A stretch of DNA of 64,000 bases, taken from positions 56,805 through 120,804 of the forward strand of contig NZ_CANLOB010000015.1 of the NCBI RefSeq assembly GCF_947492815.1. The letters run 5' to 3'. This document shows, piece by piece, positions 35,925 to 44,550 of the stretch (position 1 is its first letter; every line of letters starts with the position of its first letter). Source of the DNA: an uncultured Dokdonia sp. (GTDB taxonomy: Bacteria; Bacteroidota; Bacteroidia; Flavobacteriales; Flavobacteriaceae). The notes beneath the pieces were generated by a model, which had not been told where the DNA came from, ran no database searches, and was given only the letters and a program-made list of their open reading frames with translations. Made by a program: the position numbers and the translations under genes.

Positions 35925-37136
35925 ATGAAATTACATCGCAATCTTGTTTTTGCTGCTGTAGATGCTTTAAATCTCATATTCAATGAGGAGAAGCAAGCTG
36001 ACAAAGTATTAAAACAAGTACTTAAATTCGATAAACGCTGGGGTGCTCGTGATAGAGGTTTTATTGCTGAAACCGTATACGATATTGTACGTTGGAAACG
36101 CCTCTATTCTGAAATTGCTGAAGTGAAAGCTCCGTATTCTAGAGCTAATCTTTTTAGGCTTTTTGCTGTATGGGCAACGTTAAGAGGAATAACTATTCCA
36201 GATTGGAAGCAAATAGAGCCTGTACCTACAAGACGTATCAAAGGAAAGTTTGACGAATTATCTAAAATTAGAAAGTTCAGAGAGTCTATTCCTGATTGGA
36301 TGGATACTATGGGAGAAGAAGCCATAGGAAAACAATGGGACAAAGAACTTGCTGCTCTTAATAAACAAGCACCAGTTGTTTTGAGAGCTAATAGTCTTAA
36401 AACAACTCCAAAAGAACTACGCAATATCTTAGCCGATCAAGATATAGACACCACCCTAGTAGATGCATATCCTGATGCCGTTCAATTAGTAGAACGTAAA
36501 AATGTATTTACATCAGAAGCATTTAAAAACGGTTTTTTTGAAGTGCAAGACGCCTCTTCTCAACGTGTTGCTCGTTACCTAGATGTTACGCCAGGTATGC
36601 GCGTAGTAGATACGTGTGCAGGTGCTGGAGGAAAAACACTTCATTTAGCAGCTCTCATGGAAAACAAAGGGCAGGTAATTGCAATGGATATCTATGAAGG
36701 CAAGCTTAAAGAATTGAAAAGACGTGCTAAACGTGCAGGCGCCCATAATATAGAGACACGTGTGATAGATTCTACAAAAGTTTTCAAAAAATTATATGGC
36801 AAAGCAGATAGAGTTTTAATCGATGCTCCATGTACAGGTTTAGGAACTATTAAAAGAAGTCCTGACCTTAAATGGAAGCTTCAGCCTGACTTTATTCAAA
36901 AAGTAGTAGATCGTCAAGCATCTCTTCTAGAGTCTTATAGTAAAATAGTAAAACCTGGAGGTAAAATGGTGTATGCAACCTGTTCTATATTACCGAAAGA
37001 AAATCAAGAACAAATCAAATCATTTTTAGCTACCGAAGAAGGGGCTAATTTCAAACTAGATAAAGACGAAAACATAAGTCCTGCTAAAACTGGGTATGAT
37101 GGATTTTATATGGCTTTGCTTTCGCGAAAAGCGTAA
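35925..37136 (+). CDS. RsmB/NOP2-type RNA cytosine-5 methyltransferase
   Basis: The 403-residue protein begins with an NusB-like helical part. The Rossmann methyltransferase domain follows, with SAM-binding 'DTCAGAGGKTLHLA' near residue 229, the motif IV cysteine in 'DAPCTGLGTI' near 301 and the motif VI catalytic cysteine in 'YATCSILP' near 352. These two cysteines are diagnostic of 5-methylcytosine RNA methyltransferases, probably acting on 16S rRNA. The last codons and stop are supplied by a variant dispersed palindrome (L-S-R-K-A-stop). The endonuclease gene follows after 12 bases. Confidence 0.92.
   Translation: MKLHRNLVFAAVDALNLIFNEEKQADKVLKQVLKFDKRWGARDRGFIAETVYDIVRWKRLYSEIAEVKAPYSRANLFRLFAVWATLRGITIPDWKQIEPVPTRRIKGKFDELSKIRKFRESIPDWMDTMGEEAIGKQWDKELAALNKQAPVVLRANSLKTTPKELRNILADQDIDTTLVDAYPDAVQLVERKNVFTSEAFKNGFFEVQDASSQRVARYLDVTPGMRVVDTCAGAGGKTLHLAALMENKGQVIAMDIYEGKLKELKRRAKRAGAHNIETRVIDSTKVFKKLYGKADRVLIDAPCTGLGTIKRSPDLKWKLQPDFIQKVVDRQASLLESYSKIVKPGGKMVYATCSILPKENQEQIKSFLATEEGANFKLDKDENISPAKTGYDGFYMALLSRKA
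37118..37133. repeat. Variant dispersed palindrome at the 3' end of the methyltransferase gene
   Basis: GCTTTCGCGAAAAGCG has one extra A in the right arm. It is read as L-S-R-K-A, directly followed by the TAA. Confidence 0.85.
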
Positions 37137-37148
37137 AAAAAATAAAAA

Positions 37149-38180
37149 ATGAAAAGAATAGTACTATTATTTATAACAAGCTGTGCCATACAATTACATG
37201 CACAACAACCCTATTATGACGATGTGGATCTTACACTTACTGGATCAGATTTATATTGGGAATTACAATTAAAACTATCTGTTTTTAATGAAGATTATAC
37301 GTACGGTGATGTGAGAGATTCTTTTTTAATCACTGATGCAGACCCTACTAATAGTAATGATGTCCTTCTTGTATATGGCTTTAACGATTCTGATGGAGAT
37401 TGCACAACAGACAGAACAAGAGATAATGATAATTTTGGAGGCGATCCATGTGAATATAATCGAGAGCACGTATTTCCAAGAAGTAGGTCTATGCCTCCCA
37501 TGGGTGATGCTGTAAATAGTGCTACGGGAATCGTGGCTGATCCTCACAACTTACGTCCTAGTGATGTACAACGTAATGGGAATAGAGGATCTAAAAAATT
37601 TGATGATGGGTCAGGAAATTCTGGAGATGTAAATGCGGGCAATTGGTATCCTGGAGATGAGTGGAAAGGAGATGTAGCTCGTATTATTATGTATATGTAT
37701 GTAAGGTATGGAGAACAATGTCTCCCTGAATTTACAGGTATAGGCCCTACAGAAGGAGACACAGATATGCTACAAGTCTTTCTCAATTGGAATGTAGAAG
37801 ATCCTGTTTCTGAAGTTGAAAATCAACGTAACCCACAATTAGAAATTGAATACGGAAGCCGTAATCCATTTATAGACAATCCAAGTTTTGCTACATTAAT
37901 TTGGGGAGGACCGCCAGCAGAAGATCCTTTTGATCTTTTAAATACAGAAGATTTTACAGCACCAACTATAGAAATGTATCCAAACCCTGCTAGTAATTAT
38001 GTTTCTATAACTACTACTCAACCATTACAAGTTATTTCTATTTATGATATTACTGGAAAATTAGTGCTAAAAACTACAACAGATAGCACTATGTCTACCA
38101 CGATAAATACTTCTAATTTTAAAACAGGTTTTTACTTCGTACAAACACAAGGAAGTACTCAGAAACTAGTTATTAGATAA
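37149..38180 (+). CDS. Secreted endonuclease I with T9SS sorting domain
   Basis: The 343-residue protein is a short paralogue of the 768-residue nuclease at 11773-14079. After a signal peptide (1-19) comes the same 'YYDDVDLTLTGSDLYWEL' opening, then the endonuclease I domain with catalytic 'EYNREHVFPRS', 'ADPHNLRPSD' and 'NWYPGDEWKGDVAR'. The last 75 residues are a type A sorting domain ('MYPNPASNYVSI'), so it is also a T9SS substrate. It lacks the lamin-tail, FN3 and GEVED modules. It lies 12 bases behind the methyltransferase gene and may share its transcript. Confidence 0.92.
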   Translation: MKRIVLLFITSCAIQLHAQQPYYDDVDLTLTGSDLYWELQLKLSVFNEDYTYGDVRDSFLITDADPTNSNDVLLVYGFNDSDGDCTTDRTRDNDNFGGDPCEYNREHVFPRSRSMPPMGDAVNSATGIVADPHNLRPSDVQRNGNRGSKKFDDGSGNSGDVNAGNWYPGDEWKGDVARIIMYMYVRYGEQCLPEFTGIGPTEGDTDMLQVFLNWNVEDPVSEVENQRNPQLEIEYGSRNPFIDNPSFATLIWGGPPAEDPFDLLNTEDFTAPTIEMYPNPASNYVSITTTQPLQVISIYDITGKLVLKTTTDSTMSTTINTSNFKTGFYFVQTQGSTQKLVIR

Positions 38181-38192
38181 TAACTAGTTTCT
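38161..38192 (+). other. Inverted repeat straddling the endonuclease stop codon
   Basis: 13-base perfect arms (38161-38173 and 38180-38192) flank a 6-base loop. The left arm is coding and the stop codon sits at the loop and right arm. No T-run follows it; a second hairpin, the terminator, begins 12 bases on. Confidence 0.85.
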
Positions 38193-38203
38193 ATGTAAAA
38201 CAA

Positions 38204-38227
38204 AAAAGCGGGCCATGGCCCGCTTTT
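38204..38227. terminator. Bidirectional terminator between endonuclease and T9SS protein genes
   Basis: A 24-base perfect palindrome with GCGGGCC arms and A/T flanks lies between two convergent genes. Confidence 0.9.
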
Positions 38228-38245
38228 CTTTTATATAAGATTAAA

Positions 38246-41176
38246 TTATTTTACAATAATTTTAGCTGTCTTAAACGTACTTGGGTTTTCACTTCCTAAA
38301 CGGATAATGTAAACTCCCGAAGCCATAGCACTCATGTCTAATGTCATACCAAAACCGCTGTTTCTTTTTGCAACAGGTTTATATGTTAATTGCTGACCAA
38401 GTGTATTAAATACTGCAATAAATAAACGTCCATCATAATTTGTAGTAAAATCAATATCAAAACGGTTATTATCTAAAGTACTCACAACAAGTCCTCCATT
38501 ATCAATTGCTTGCTCTTCAGCACTTAATGTACCAGTGATATTTGCTGTGTAATCATTTGTTCTACCAAATTGTAAGTCATCACAAGGATCTAATACATCT
38601 CCTGCTGTACTTTCATCTTCACCTCTAAGTCTCATTCTGTGCTCTCCTGGTGTTACTGCTGGAACATTTTCAAAATCTACAGTAAATGCAAAATCACTAT
38701 TTGCAGTAGCTACAAAATCATTAGCAACTAATTCTTCTGTTTCAAAAACACCATTATCATTAAAGTCGATCCATAATGCAAACACAGAGTCATTAAAGCC
38801 CATCTGTAACACACCTTCAAAAGGATTATCTCCTAAAGGAAAGTTGAATACTATATCTGAATCATCGCTATAACCTGCTGGAGAATCACCACAGTTTGTT
38901 ATTATATCTTGATCTGCTAATGCAATCTGCGTTACACCATCATCAAATCCTGCACAGTCAGATGTAGGCTGACAAATATTATTTTGTATTGTTACACAAG
39001 TTGTATCGTTTGAAGCATCTGCATCATCAGGTAGATTTGTTGATGCACAAAGATTATACTCTTGAAAAGCAGATAAATCTACTGTTTGCGAAAATGTATA
39101 ATCAACTGTTTCTCCAGAAGTAATTGTTCCTGTAAACATTTCTGTTGTTACTGCTCCATCTAAATCAAAAGACACTTCAAAATTTGATTGATCGGCAGAT
39201 CCAAAATTCTCAATAGTAATAGTTACAGGTTCTGCATCAGAAAGGTTTTCTCCAGATTCAGGAGCAGTAATTGCTATAACTCCTAAATCATTTTCAAATA
39301 AATGCTTCACTAATTCTGTGGTACAGTTATTACCTTCAAATTGATCTCCATCTACATTAGTACAAGCTGTAACATCATATGTTTGGCCTTCTGTAGATAA
39401 ATCTATTGTTTGCACAAACGTATAATTTACAGACTCTCCTGGTGCAATTGTACCTGTAAATGTTTCATTAGCTACTTCTACTCCATCAACACTTAGTACA
39501 ACAGGAATATTAGATAGTTCTTCTGATCCAAAGTTTCTAATTTGTACTTCTATAGTTTCTGCATTTGTTAAAGTTCCATCAACTGGAGAAATAATATTAC
39601 TTATTCCTGCATCAACTTCAAATCCTCCAGAAATTCTAAAAGCAGCAATACGAGTAGTCCAAAAGTTATTGGATGTAAAATACTCTGCTATATGCCAAAA
39701 TGTAAAATTATCTGGATCCATTGATAATTGTGAGTAATCACCAAATCTATTAGTAGTTGTCTGTACTCCTACTCCTTCTACAATAGTCTCTTCTGGAATT
39801 GTCATCATTCCTAATTCATCATCTACAAATCTTCCTGTATATGCTATACCTACTGGCGTATCTGGTCCACCTACATTAAATGCTAAACCTATATTACCTT
39901 GAGCGTCTATTGCTCCACTACCCATAAAACGACTATTCCCATCGTCTGGTGCGTATGTTCCTTCTTGATAAACAGTCCAATCATCAGTATCATTATCGCG
40001 TAATTCAATCCAACGAACTCCTGCAACTGAATTATCCCCTTCAACATCTACATTAAAGGTTACTAACCAAGAATTATGATCTGCAAAAGGTCTGTAATGG
40101 GCAGCGTAAGAAATAACACCTGTAATCATATCAATACGTTGTCCTGTTCCTGGTTGTTGTAATTCTCCAGAACCAAAAGGCGCTAAAAATGAATCAAAAG
40201 GTGCTACAGGAATTTCAAGTGGATCTGATACTGTTGAGTTTCCAGGAGTATCAAAATCAATATCAAGTTCCCATACTTTTAAATGGTCAAAAGCTGCTCC
40301 CCAGCCATCATCCTGTAAATATGTAATATATCCTGGCGTTGACTCATCAAACTCAGTTCCTAAAAGGTATGCTGGTTCAGGACTAAAAACTGTATTTGGA
40401 TTAGCAATTACACCTGGTAATGTAAATCCTAAAATTTGAGGGTCTGCGCCCCCAGCAAGCATTACATCTCTTTCAAGAGCAAATACATTCTGACCTCCTT
40501 TATTGGCAGTCAAATAGTATGCATCATGCCATACGGAATAATGAGGATAATCAGGAAAAGAATCTAATGAGAATTCGTATAAGAAATATGCTCCAGTTGG
40601 GTCTGGTGTTTCAGATATAGCGATTGCTAATCCATTTGTTCCTACATTAAATTGACTTACAAACCAACGATCTTCTAATTGATCATACATAATAATTGGA
40701 TCTCCACTATTTTGGCCATCTCCTATAAAGTTACCTAAACTAGTAGGGCCTGCTAATGTGTTTCCATCTTTATCAAAAACCTCTATTGCAAGATTTACAC
40801 CACTTACATAGTGATTTGGTCCTACAGCTCCAGAAGGGTCTGGTGGTGTTGCTTGTCCTTCACTTGCATTTGGTCCATCAAAATTAACTTCTAAAGTACG
40901 ATTTTGAGTTGCAAAATTTAAGGCAGATTGCCTGATAGGATCTCCATCTAGAGGAAGTGCGTTTTCAGTAACATACCCATTTACAGGGAAATTATTAGGT
41001 ACAATTCTGTATTCTGATTTACCTTCAGGAGCCCCTGTCATAAGAGGGAAGTCTCTTAAAGGTATCGTTTTACCAAGGTAAGTACCTTGTCCAATTGACT
41101 CTGGTGCCGTAGCATCTTGAGCAAATAAGCTAAGCGAGGCAAATAATGCCAACGCAAATAAAATAGTTTTTTTCAT
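38246..41176 (-). CDS. Large T9SS-secreted protein with CARDB and GEVED domains (copy 2)
   Basis: The 976-residue protein is a tandem paralogue of the gene just upstream. A signal peptide (1-19) leads to a 500-residue beta-rich domain with 'PPDPSGAVGPNHYV', 'DYPHYSVW' and 'YAPDDGNSRFMGS', shared with the paralogue. Two CARDB-like adhesion modules follow (about 535-640 and 645-745: 'VQIRNFGSEELSNIPV', 'ITIENFGSADQSNFEV'). Then come a GEVED domain (about 750-890, 'FALWIDFNDNGVFE') and a type A sorting domain ending IIVK. It is likely a surface or released protein; no catalytic motif is evident. The name 'adhesin' is inference. Confidence 0.9.
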   Translation of the reverse strand: MKKTILFALALFASLSLFAQDATAPESIGQGTYLGKTIPLRDFPLMTGAPEGKSEYRIVPNNFPVNGYVTENALPLDGDPIRQSALNFATQNRTLEVNFDGPNASEGQATPPDPSGAVGPNHYVSGVNLAIEVFDKDGNTLAGPTSLGNFIGDGQNSGDPIIMYDQLEDRWFVSQFNVGTNGLAIAISETPDPTGAYFLYEFSLDSFPDYPHYSVWHDAYYLTANKGGQNVFALERDVMLAGGADPQILGFTLPGVIANPNTVFSPEPAYLLGTEFDESTPGYITYLQDDGWGAAFDHLKVWELDIDFDTPGNSTVSDPLEIPVAPFDSFLAPFGSGELQQPGTGQRIDMITGVISYAAHYRPFADHNSWLVTFNVDVEGDNSVAGVRWIELRDNDTDDWTVYQEGTYAPDDGNSRFMGSGAIDAQGNIGLAFNVGGPDTPVGIAYTGRFVDDELGMMTIPEETIVEGVGVQTTTNRFGDYSQLSMDPDNFTFWHIAEYFTSNNFWTTRIAAFRISGGFEVDAGISNIISPVDGTLTNAETIEVQIRNFGSEELSNIPVVLSVDGVEVANETFTGTIAPGESVNYTFVQTIDLSTEGQTYDVTACTNVDGDQFEGNNCTTELVKHLFENDLGVIAITAPESGENLSDAEPVTITIENFGSADQSNFEVSFDLDGAVTTEMFTGTITSGETVDYTFSQTVDLSAFQEYNLCASTNLPDDADASNDTTCVTIQNNICQPTSDCAGFDDGVTQIALADQDIITNCGDSPAGYSDDSDIVFNFPLGDNPFEGVLQMGFNDSVFALWIDFNDNGVFETEELVANDFVATANSDFAFTVDFENVPAVTPGEHRMRLRGEDESTAGDVLDPCDDLQFGRTNDYTANITGTLSAEEQAIDNGGLVVSTLDNNRFDIDFTTNYDGRLFIAVFNTLGQQLTYKPVAKRNSGFGMTLDMSAMASGVYIIRLGSENPSTFKTAKIIVK

Positions 41177-41299
41177 AAAGTGTAGTTTTCTATATTTAAG
41201 AACAACTAAGATATTGATTTTCCTACTATATAAGCTATATATTAATTCAATTACTCTTAGAAAACATAAATAACTATAAAAAAGACACTTACATAAACA

Positions 41300-41326
41300 A
41301 AAAAAGCGGGCATTGCCCGCTTTTTT
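41300..41326 (-). terminator. Terminator between the tandem T9SS paralogues
   Basis: AAAAAAGCGGGC pairs with GCCCGCTTTTTT around a 3-base loop. The GCGGGC core matches the terminator at 38204-38227. Confidence 0.9.
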
Positions 41327-41342
41327 AATAGTATACTACTAT

Positions 41343-44324
41343 TTATTTCACTAATATCTTCTTAGTTTTAAAACGACTAGATCCAGTTGTCATCATTTTA
41401 ACAAAGTAAACACCTGAAGATACATTAGACATATCTAATGCTACATTAAAAGTATTTCCTTCCCTAAGTACTTGTTTGTACTTTAACTGCTGTCCTAGTG
41501 AGTTATAAACTCCTATGAAAATATTTCCTTCTAATGTTGAAGTTAATTGAACATCAAAGTTTTCGTTATCTAAAGTTGAAACTGTGAATTCTGAATTTGC
41601 AAATGCAATATCATCTACTCCTAATGTATCATCAATGATTACTGTGTAATCTTGAACTTCACCAAAAGCAAAATTAGAACAAGCTTCATTGATATCTCCT
41701 GCTGCAGAAGTATCTATTGCTTTTGCTCTCAAAATATGACTTCCAATTGTAGAACCTACTGGTATTACTAAACTAAAGTCTTCAAGGACTCCTACTTCTT
41801 GGAAAAATTCGCCAGCTATTAATTGTTCTGAATCTTCAAAATCTCCGTTATCATTAAAATCAATCCAAACTGATAATGCTTCAACTCCTGGTCCACCAGC
41901 CCAATTCTGCTGTGCTTGTAACACATACTCATTTTGTCCAGCTACATTACTTAATGTTGTAGATAGATCTGTTCTGTTAGCATATCCTTGAGGACTACTA
42001 TCTGGTTCAGTATTACAACCGTTACCTCCATCGTCTACATTAATGGTATTTAACACAAATTGCTTTATTCCATCTACATTACATCCATTAGTAGACTCAG
42101 GCATACATATATTTAATAATTCAATACTTGATTCATCATTAGATGGATCTTGGTCTCCTGTTAAATTTGTTCTAGACACAATAGTATGTGTTCCAGCTAC
42201 AGAGATATCAGCCTGTGTAGTAAATGTATAGCTTACTGTTGAGTTAGCAGGAACATTCCCCGTAAATGTTTCTACTACTGGAGCTTCAGAATCTAAAATA
42301 TATTGAACCTCAAAGTTAGATTGTGCAACACCTCCAAAGTTTGTGATATTTATTGTTACATCTTCTACTCCTAACATTCCTGATACAGGAGAAGTAATTG
42401 CAGTTACTCCTATATCATCTGCAAGTAAGTGTGTTACTTCGGTAGATGAATCATCATTTACAGTTTGTTGATCACCATCTAATAATGTACTTGCAGAAAC
42501 TACATAAGTCTGACCTTCTACATTTAAATCTAATGTTGCTGTAAACGTATAATTTACAGATTCTCCAGCTGCTATCGTCCCTGTAAATGTCTCATTAGCA
42601 ATAAGAGCACCATCTAATCGTAATTCTAATGGAATATTAGACTGATCTTCTGTTCCAAAATTTCGTATCATTACTTCTACAGTTTCTGTATCTGTCAGAT
42701 CTCCTGTTACTGGAGAAACAAAACCATTTACACCTACATCTGTAGCAAAACCTCCTGAAAGACTAAAAGAAGCTATTCTTGTTGCCCATACATTATTTGA
42801 TGAAAAATATTGCGTTGTATGCCAAAAAGTAAAATCATTTGGATCTAATGTCATATGTGCATAATCTCCAAAACGGTTTGAATTTGTTTGAACACCAGGT
42901 CCATCAAATATTACATTTTCTTCTACTGTCATTTGTCCTAAAGGATCACTAGCAAAGCGACCTGTATGACGAATTCCTACAGGCATATCAGCACCACCTA
43001 TGTTATATGCTAATCCTATATTACCTTGAGCATCCATAGCTGCACTACTCATAAAACGACTATTTCCATCGTCTGGTGCATACGTACCTTCTTGGAATAA
43101 TGTCCATGTATTATCTGCATCTGTATTACGAAGTTCTATCCATCTAATTCCTGATGTATCATTTCCATCCACATCCACATTAAAGGTAATTAACCAAGAG
43201 TTATGATCTTCAAAAACTCTAAAATTTGCCATATAAGATATAATACCTCCTTGACCAGCTAACTCTTGTCCAGTACCAGGCTGATCTATTTCACCAACTC
43301 CAAAAGCTGCAAATAGAGAATCAAATGCATCAACTGGAATTTCTTGAGGCGTAGCAGAAATTGTAGAGTTTCCAATATCGTCCCAATCAATAACAGCTTC
43401 CCAAATTAATAATTGATCTGTATCTATTGTTCCGTTCCAAGAATCATCCTGTAAATAGATGAAGTAACCTGGTGAATTTTCTGGTAAAGCAAAACCTGTT
43501 AAGTTTGCAGATGCTGCACTAAAAATTGTAGTAGGGTTTGCAAACTGCCCTGTAAGATTAAGACCTACAAGTTGTGCATCAGGATCTCCTGCTAACATAG
43601 CATCACGTTCTAACACAAAAACTTCTCTAGGATTAAATCCACCACCACCACCAGCTCCATTGGTAGTAAGGTAATAACCATCTGGCCATACAGAATAATG
43701 AGGATAATCTTCAAATTGACCATTAAGTATTTCATAAAGATTATAAGCTCCTGCTGGATCAGATGTTTCTGAAATTGCTACTAGTAAGGATTGTGCTCCT
43801 TGTCCAAATTCACTTACTAACCATCTATCTGCTAGTTGATCATATAAAATAATTGGATCTCCACTATTAGAAGGATTCCCTAAGAAGGTTCCTAATGCAA
43901 CAGGTCCAACTTCTAAATCACCATCTTTCGAAAAAATAGCAATTGATGAGTTAACTGCCTGTACATAATGGTTAGGTCCAACTGCACCAGTAGGATCAGG
44001 TGGAAGAAATCCTGTAGCTCCTATTCCTGTAAAATTAGCTTCAATAGCATCAGGAGCTAAAAGTGGCCCCATTTCTCTTTGTATCGTAGCTTCAGGATCA
44101 GACTGACCTTCTACTAAATTATCAAAAGAACCTTCATAGCGGTTAGGAACTATAATAAGTTCATCAACTCCAAAATTTCCAGGCTCTTGAGTTTGTAGAT
44201 CTCTAAGCGGTTGTGTCTTTCCTTTAAACACTGCTTGTGCCGTCTGACTAGGACCGTTAGTTTCTTGTGCAAAAACCCCTAAACCTAAAAAGAGGATTGC
44301 AATAAATAATAATTGTTTTTTCAT
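41343..44324 (-). CDS. Large T9SS-secreted protein with CARDB and GEVED domains (copy 1)
   Basis: The 993-residue protein has the same order as its neighbour: signal peptide (1-19), a large N-terminal domain with 'PPDPTGAVGPNHYV', 'DYPHYSVW' and 'YAPDDGNSRFMSS', two CARDB-like modules ('VMIRNFGTEDQSNIPL', 'INITNFGGVAQSNFEV'), a GEVED domain ('SVWIDFNDNGDFE') and a type A sorting domain ending ILVK. The downstream gene is separated by a terminator, so each copy probably has its own transcript. Tandem duplication of whole genes is the simplest origin. Confidence 0.9.
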   Translation of the reverse strand: MKKQLLFIAILFLGLGVFAQETNGPSQTAQAVFKGKTQPLRDLQTQEPGNFGVDELIIVPNRYEGSFDNLVEGQSDPEATIQREMGPLLAPDAIEANFTGIGATGFLPPDPTGAVGPNHYVQAVNSSIAIFSKDGDLEVGPVALGTFLGNPSNSGDPIILYDQLADRWLVSEFGQGAQSLLVAISETSDPAGAYNLYEILNGQFEDYPHYSVWPDGYYLTTNGAGGGGGFNPREVFVLERDAMLAGDPDAQLVGLNLTGQFANPTTIFSAASANLTGFALPENSPGYFIYLQDDSWNGTIDTDQLLIWEAVIDWDDIGNSTISATPQEIPVDAFDSLFAAFGVGEIDQPGTGQELAGQGGIISYMANFRVFEDHNSWLITFNVDVDGNDTSGIRWIELRNTDADNTWTLFQEGTYAPDDGNSRFMSSAAMDAQGNIGLAYNIGGADMPVGIRHTGRFASDPLGQMTVEENVIFDGPGVQTNSNRFGDYAHMTLDPNDFTFWHTTQYFSSNNVWATRIASFSLSGGFATDVGVNGFVSPVTGDLTDTETVEVMIRNFGTEDQSNIPLELRLDGALIANETFTGTIAAGESVNYTFTATLDLNVEGQTYVVSASTLLDGDQQTVNDDSSTEVTHLLADDIGVTAITSPVSGMLGVEDVTINITNFGGVAQSNFEVQYILDSEAPVVETFTGNVPANSTVSYTFTTQADISVAGTHTIVSRTNLTGDQDPSNDESSIELLNICMPESTNGCNVDGIKQFVLNTINVDDGGNGCNTEPDSSPQGYANRTDLSTTLSNVAGQNEYVLQAQQNWAGGPGVEALSVWIDFNDNGDFEDSEQLIAGEFFQEVGVLEDFSLVIPVGSTIGSHILRAKAIDTSAAGDINEACSNFAFGEVQDYTVIIDDTLGVDDIAFANSEFTVSTLDNENFDVQLTSTLEGNIFIGVYNSLGQQLKYKQVLREGNTFNVALDMSNVSSGVYFVKMMTTGSSRFKTKKILVK

Positions 44325-44511
44325 ATAATTGGTATCTTTCTTATAATAACAACCTAAAGATACAATTTCCTACCTAGAATTATACATTCTTTATAACACA
44401 TCTACTTATTTGTAAAATGAATACCTACATATTAACATATCTATCATAAAGCTGTTTATAATATCTATGAAGCAATACCATATTCATCGTGTTTATTTTA
44501 CTTAAAAAATG

Positions 44512-44519
44512 TAAATTTG
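44512..44519 (+). promoter_or_regulatory. -7 box (TAAATTTG) for purL
   Basis: A TAnnTTTG match lies 31 bases before the purL ATG; the -33 box is not evident. Confidence 0.5.
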
Positions 44520-44550
44520 CGCCTTAAAATAACAACACATACTTACCTGT

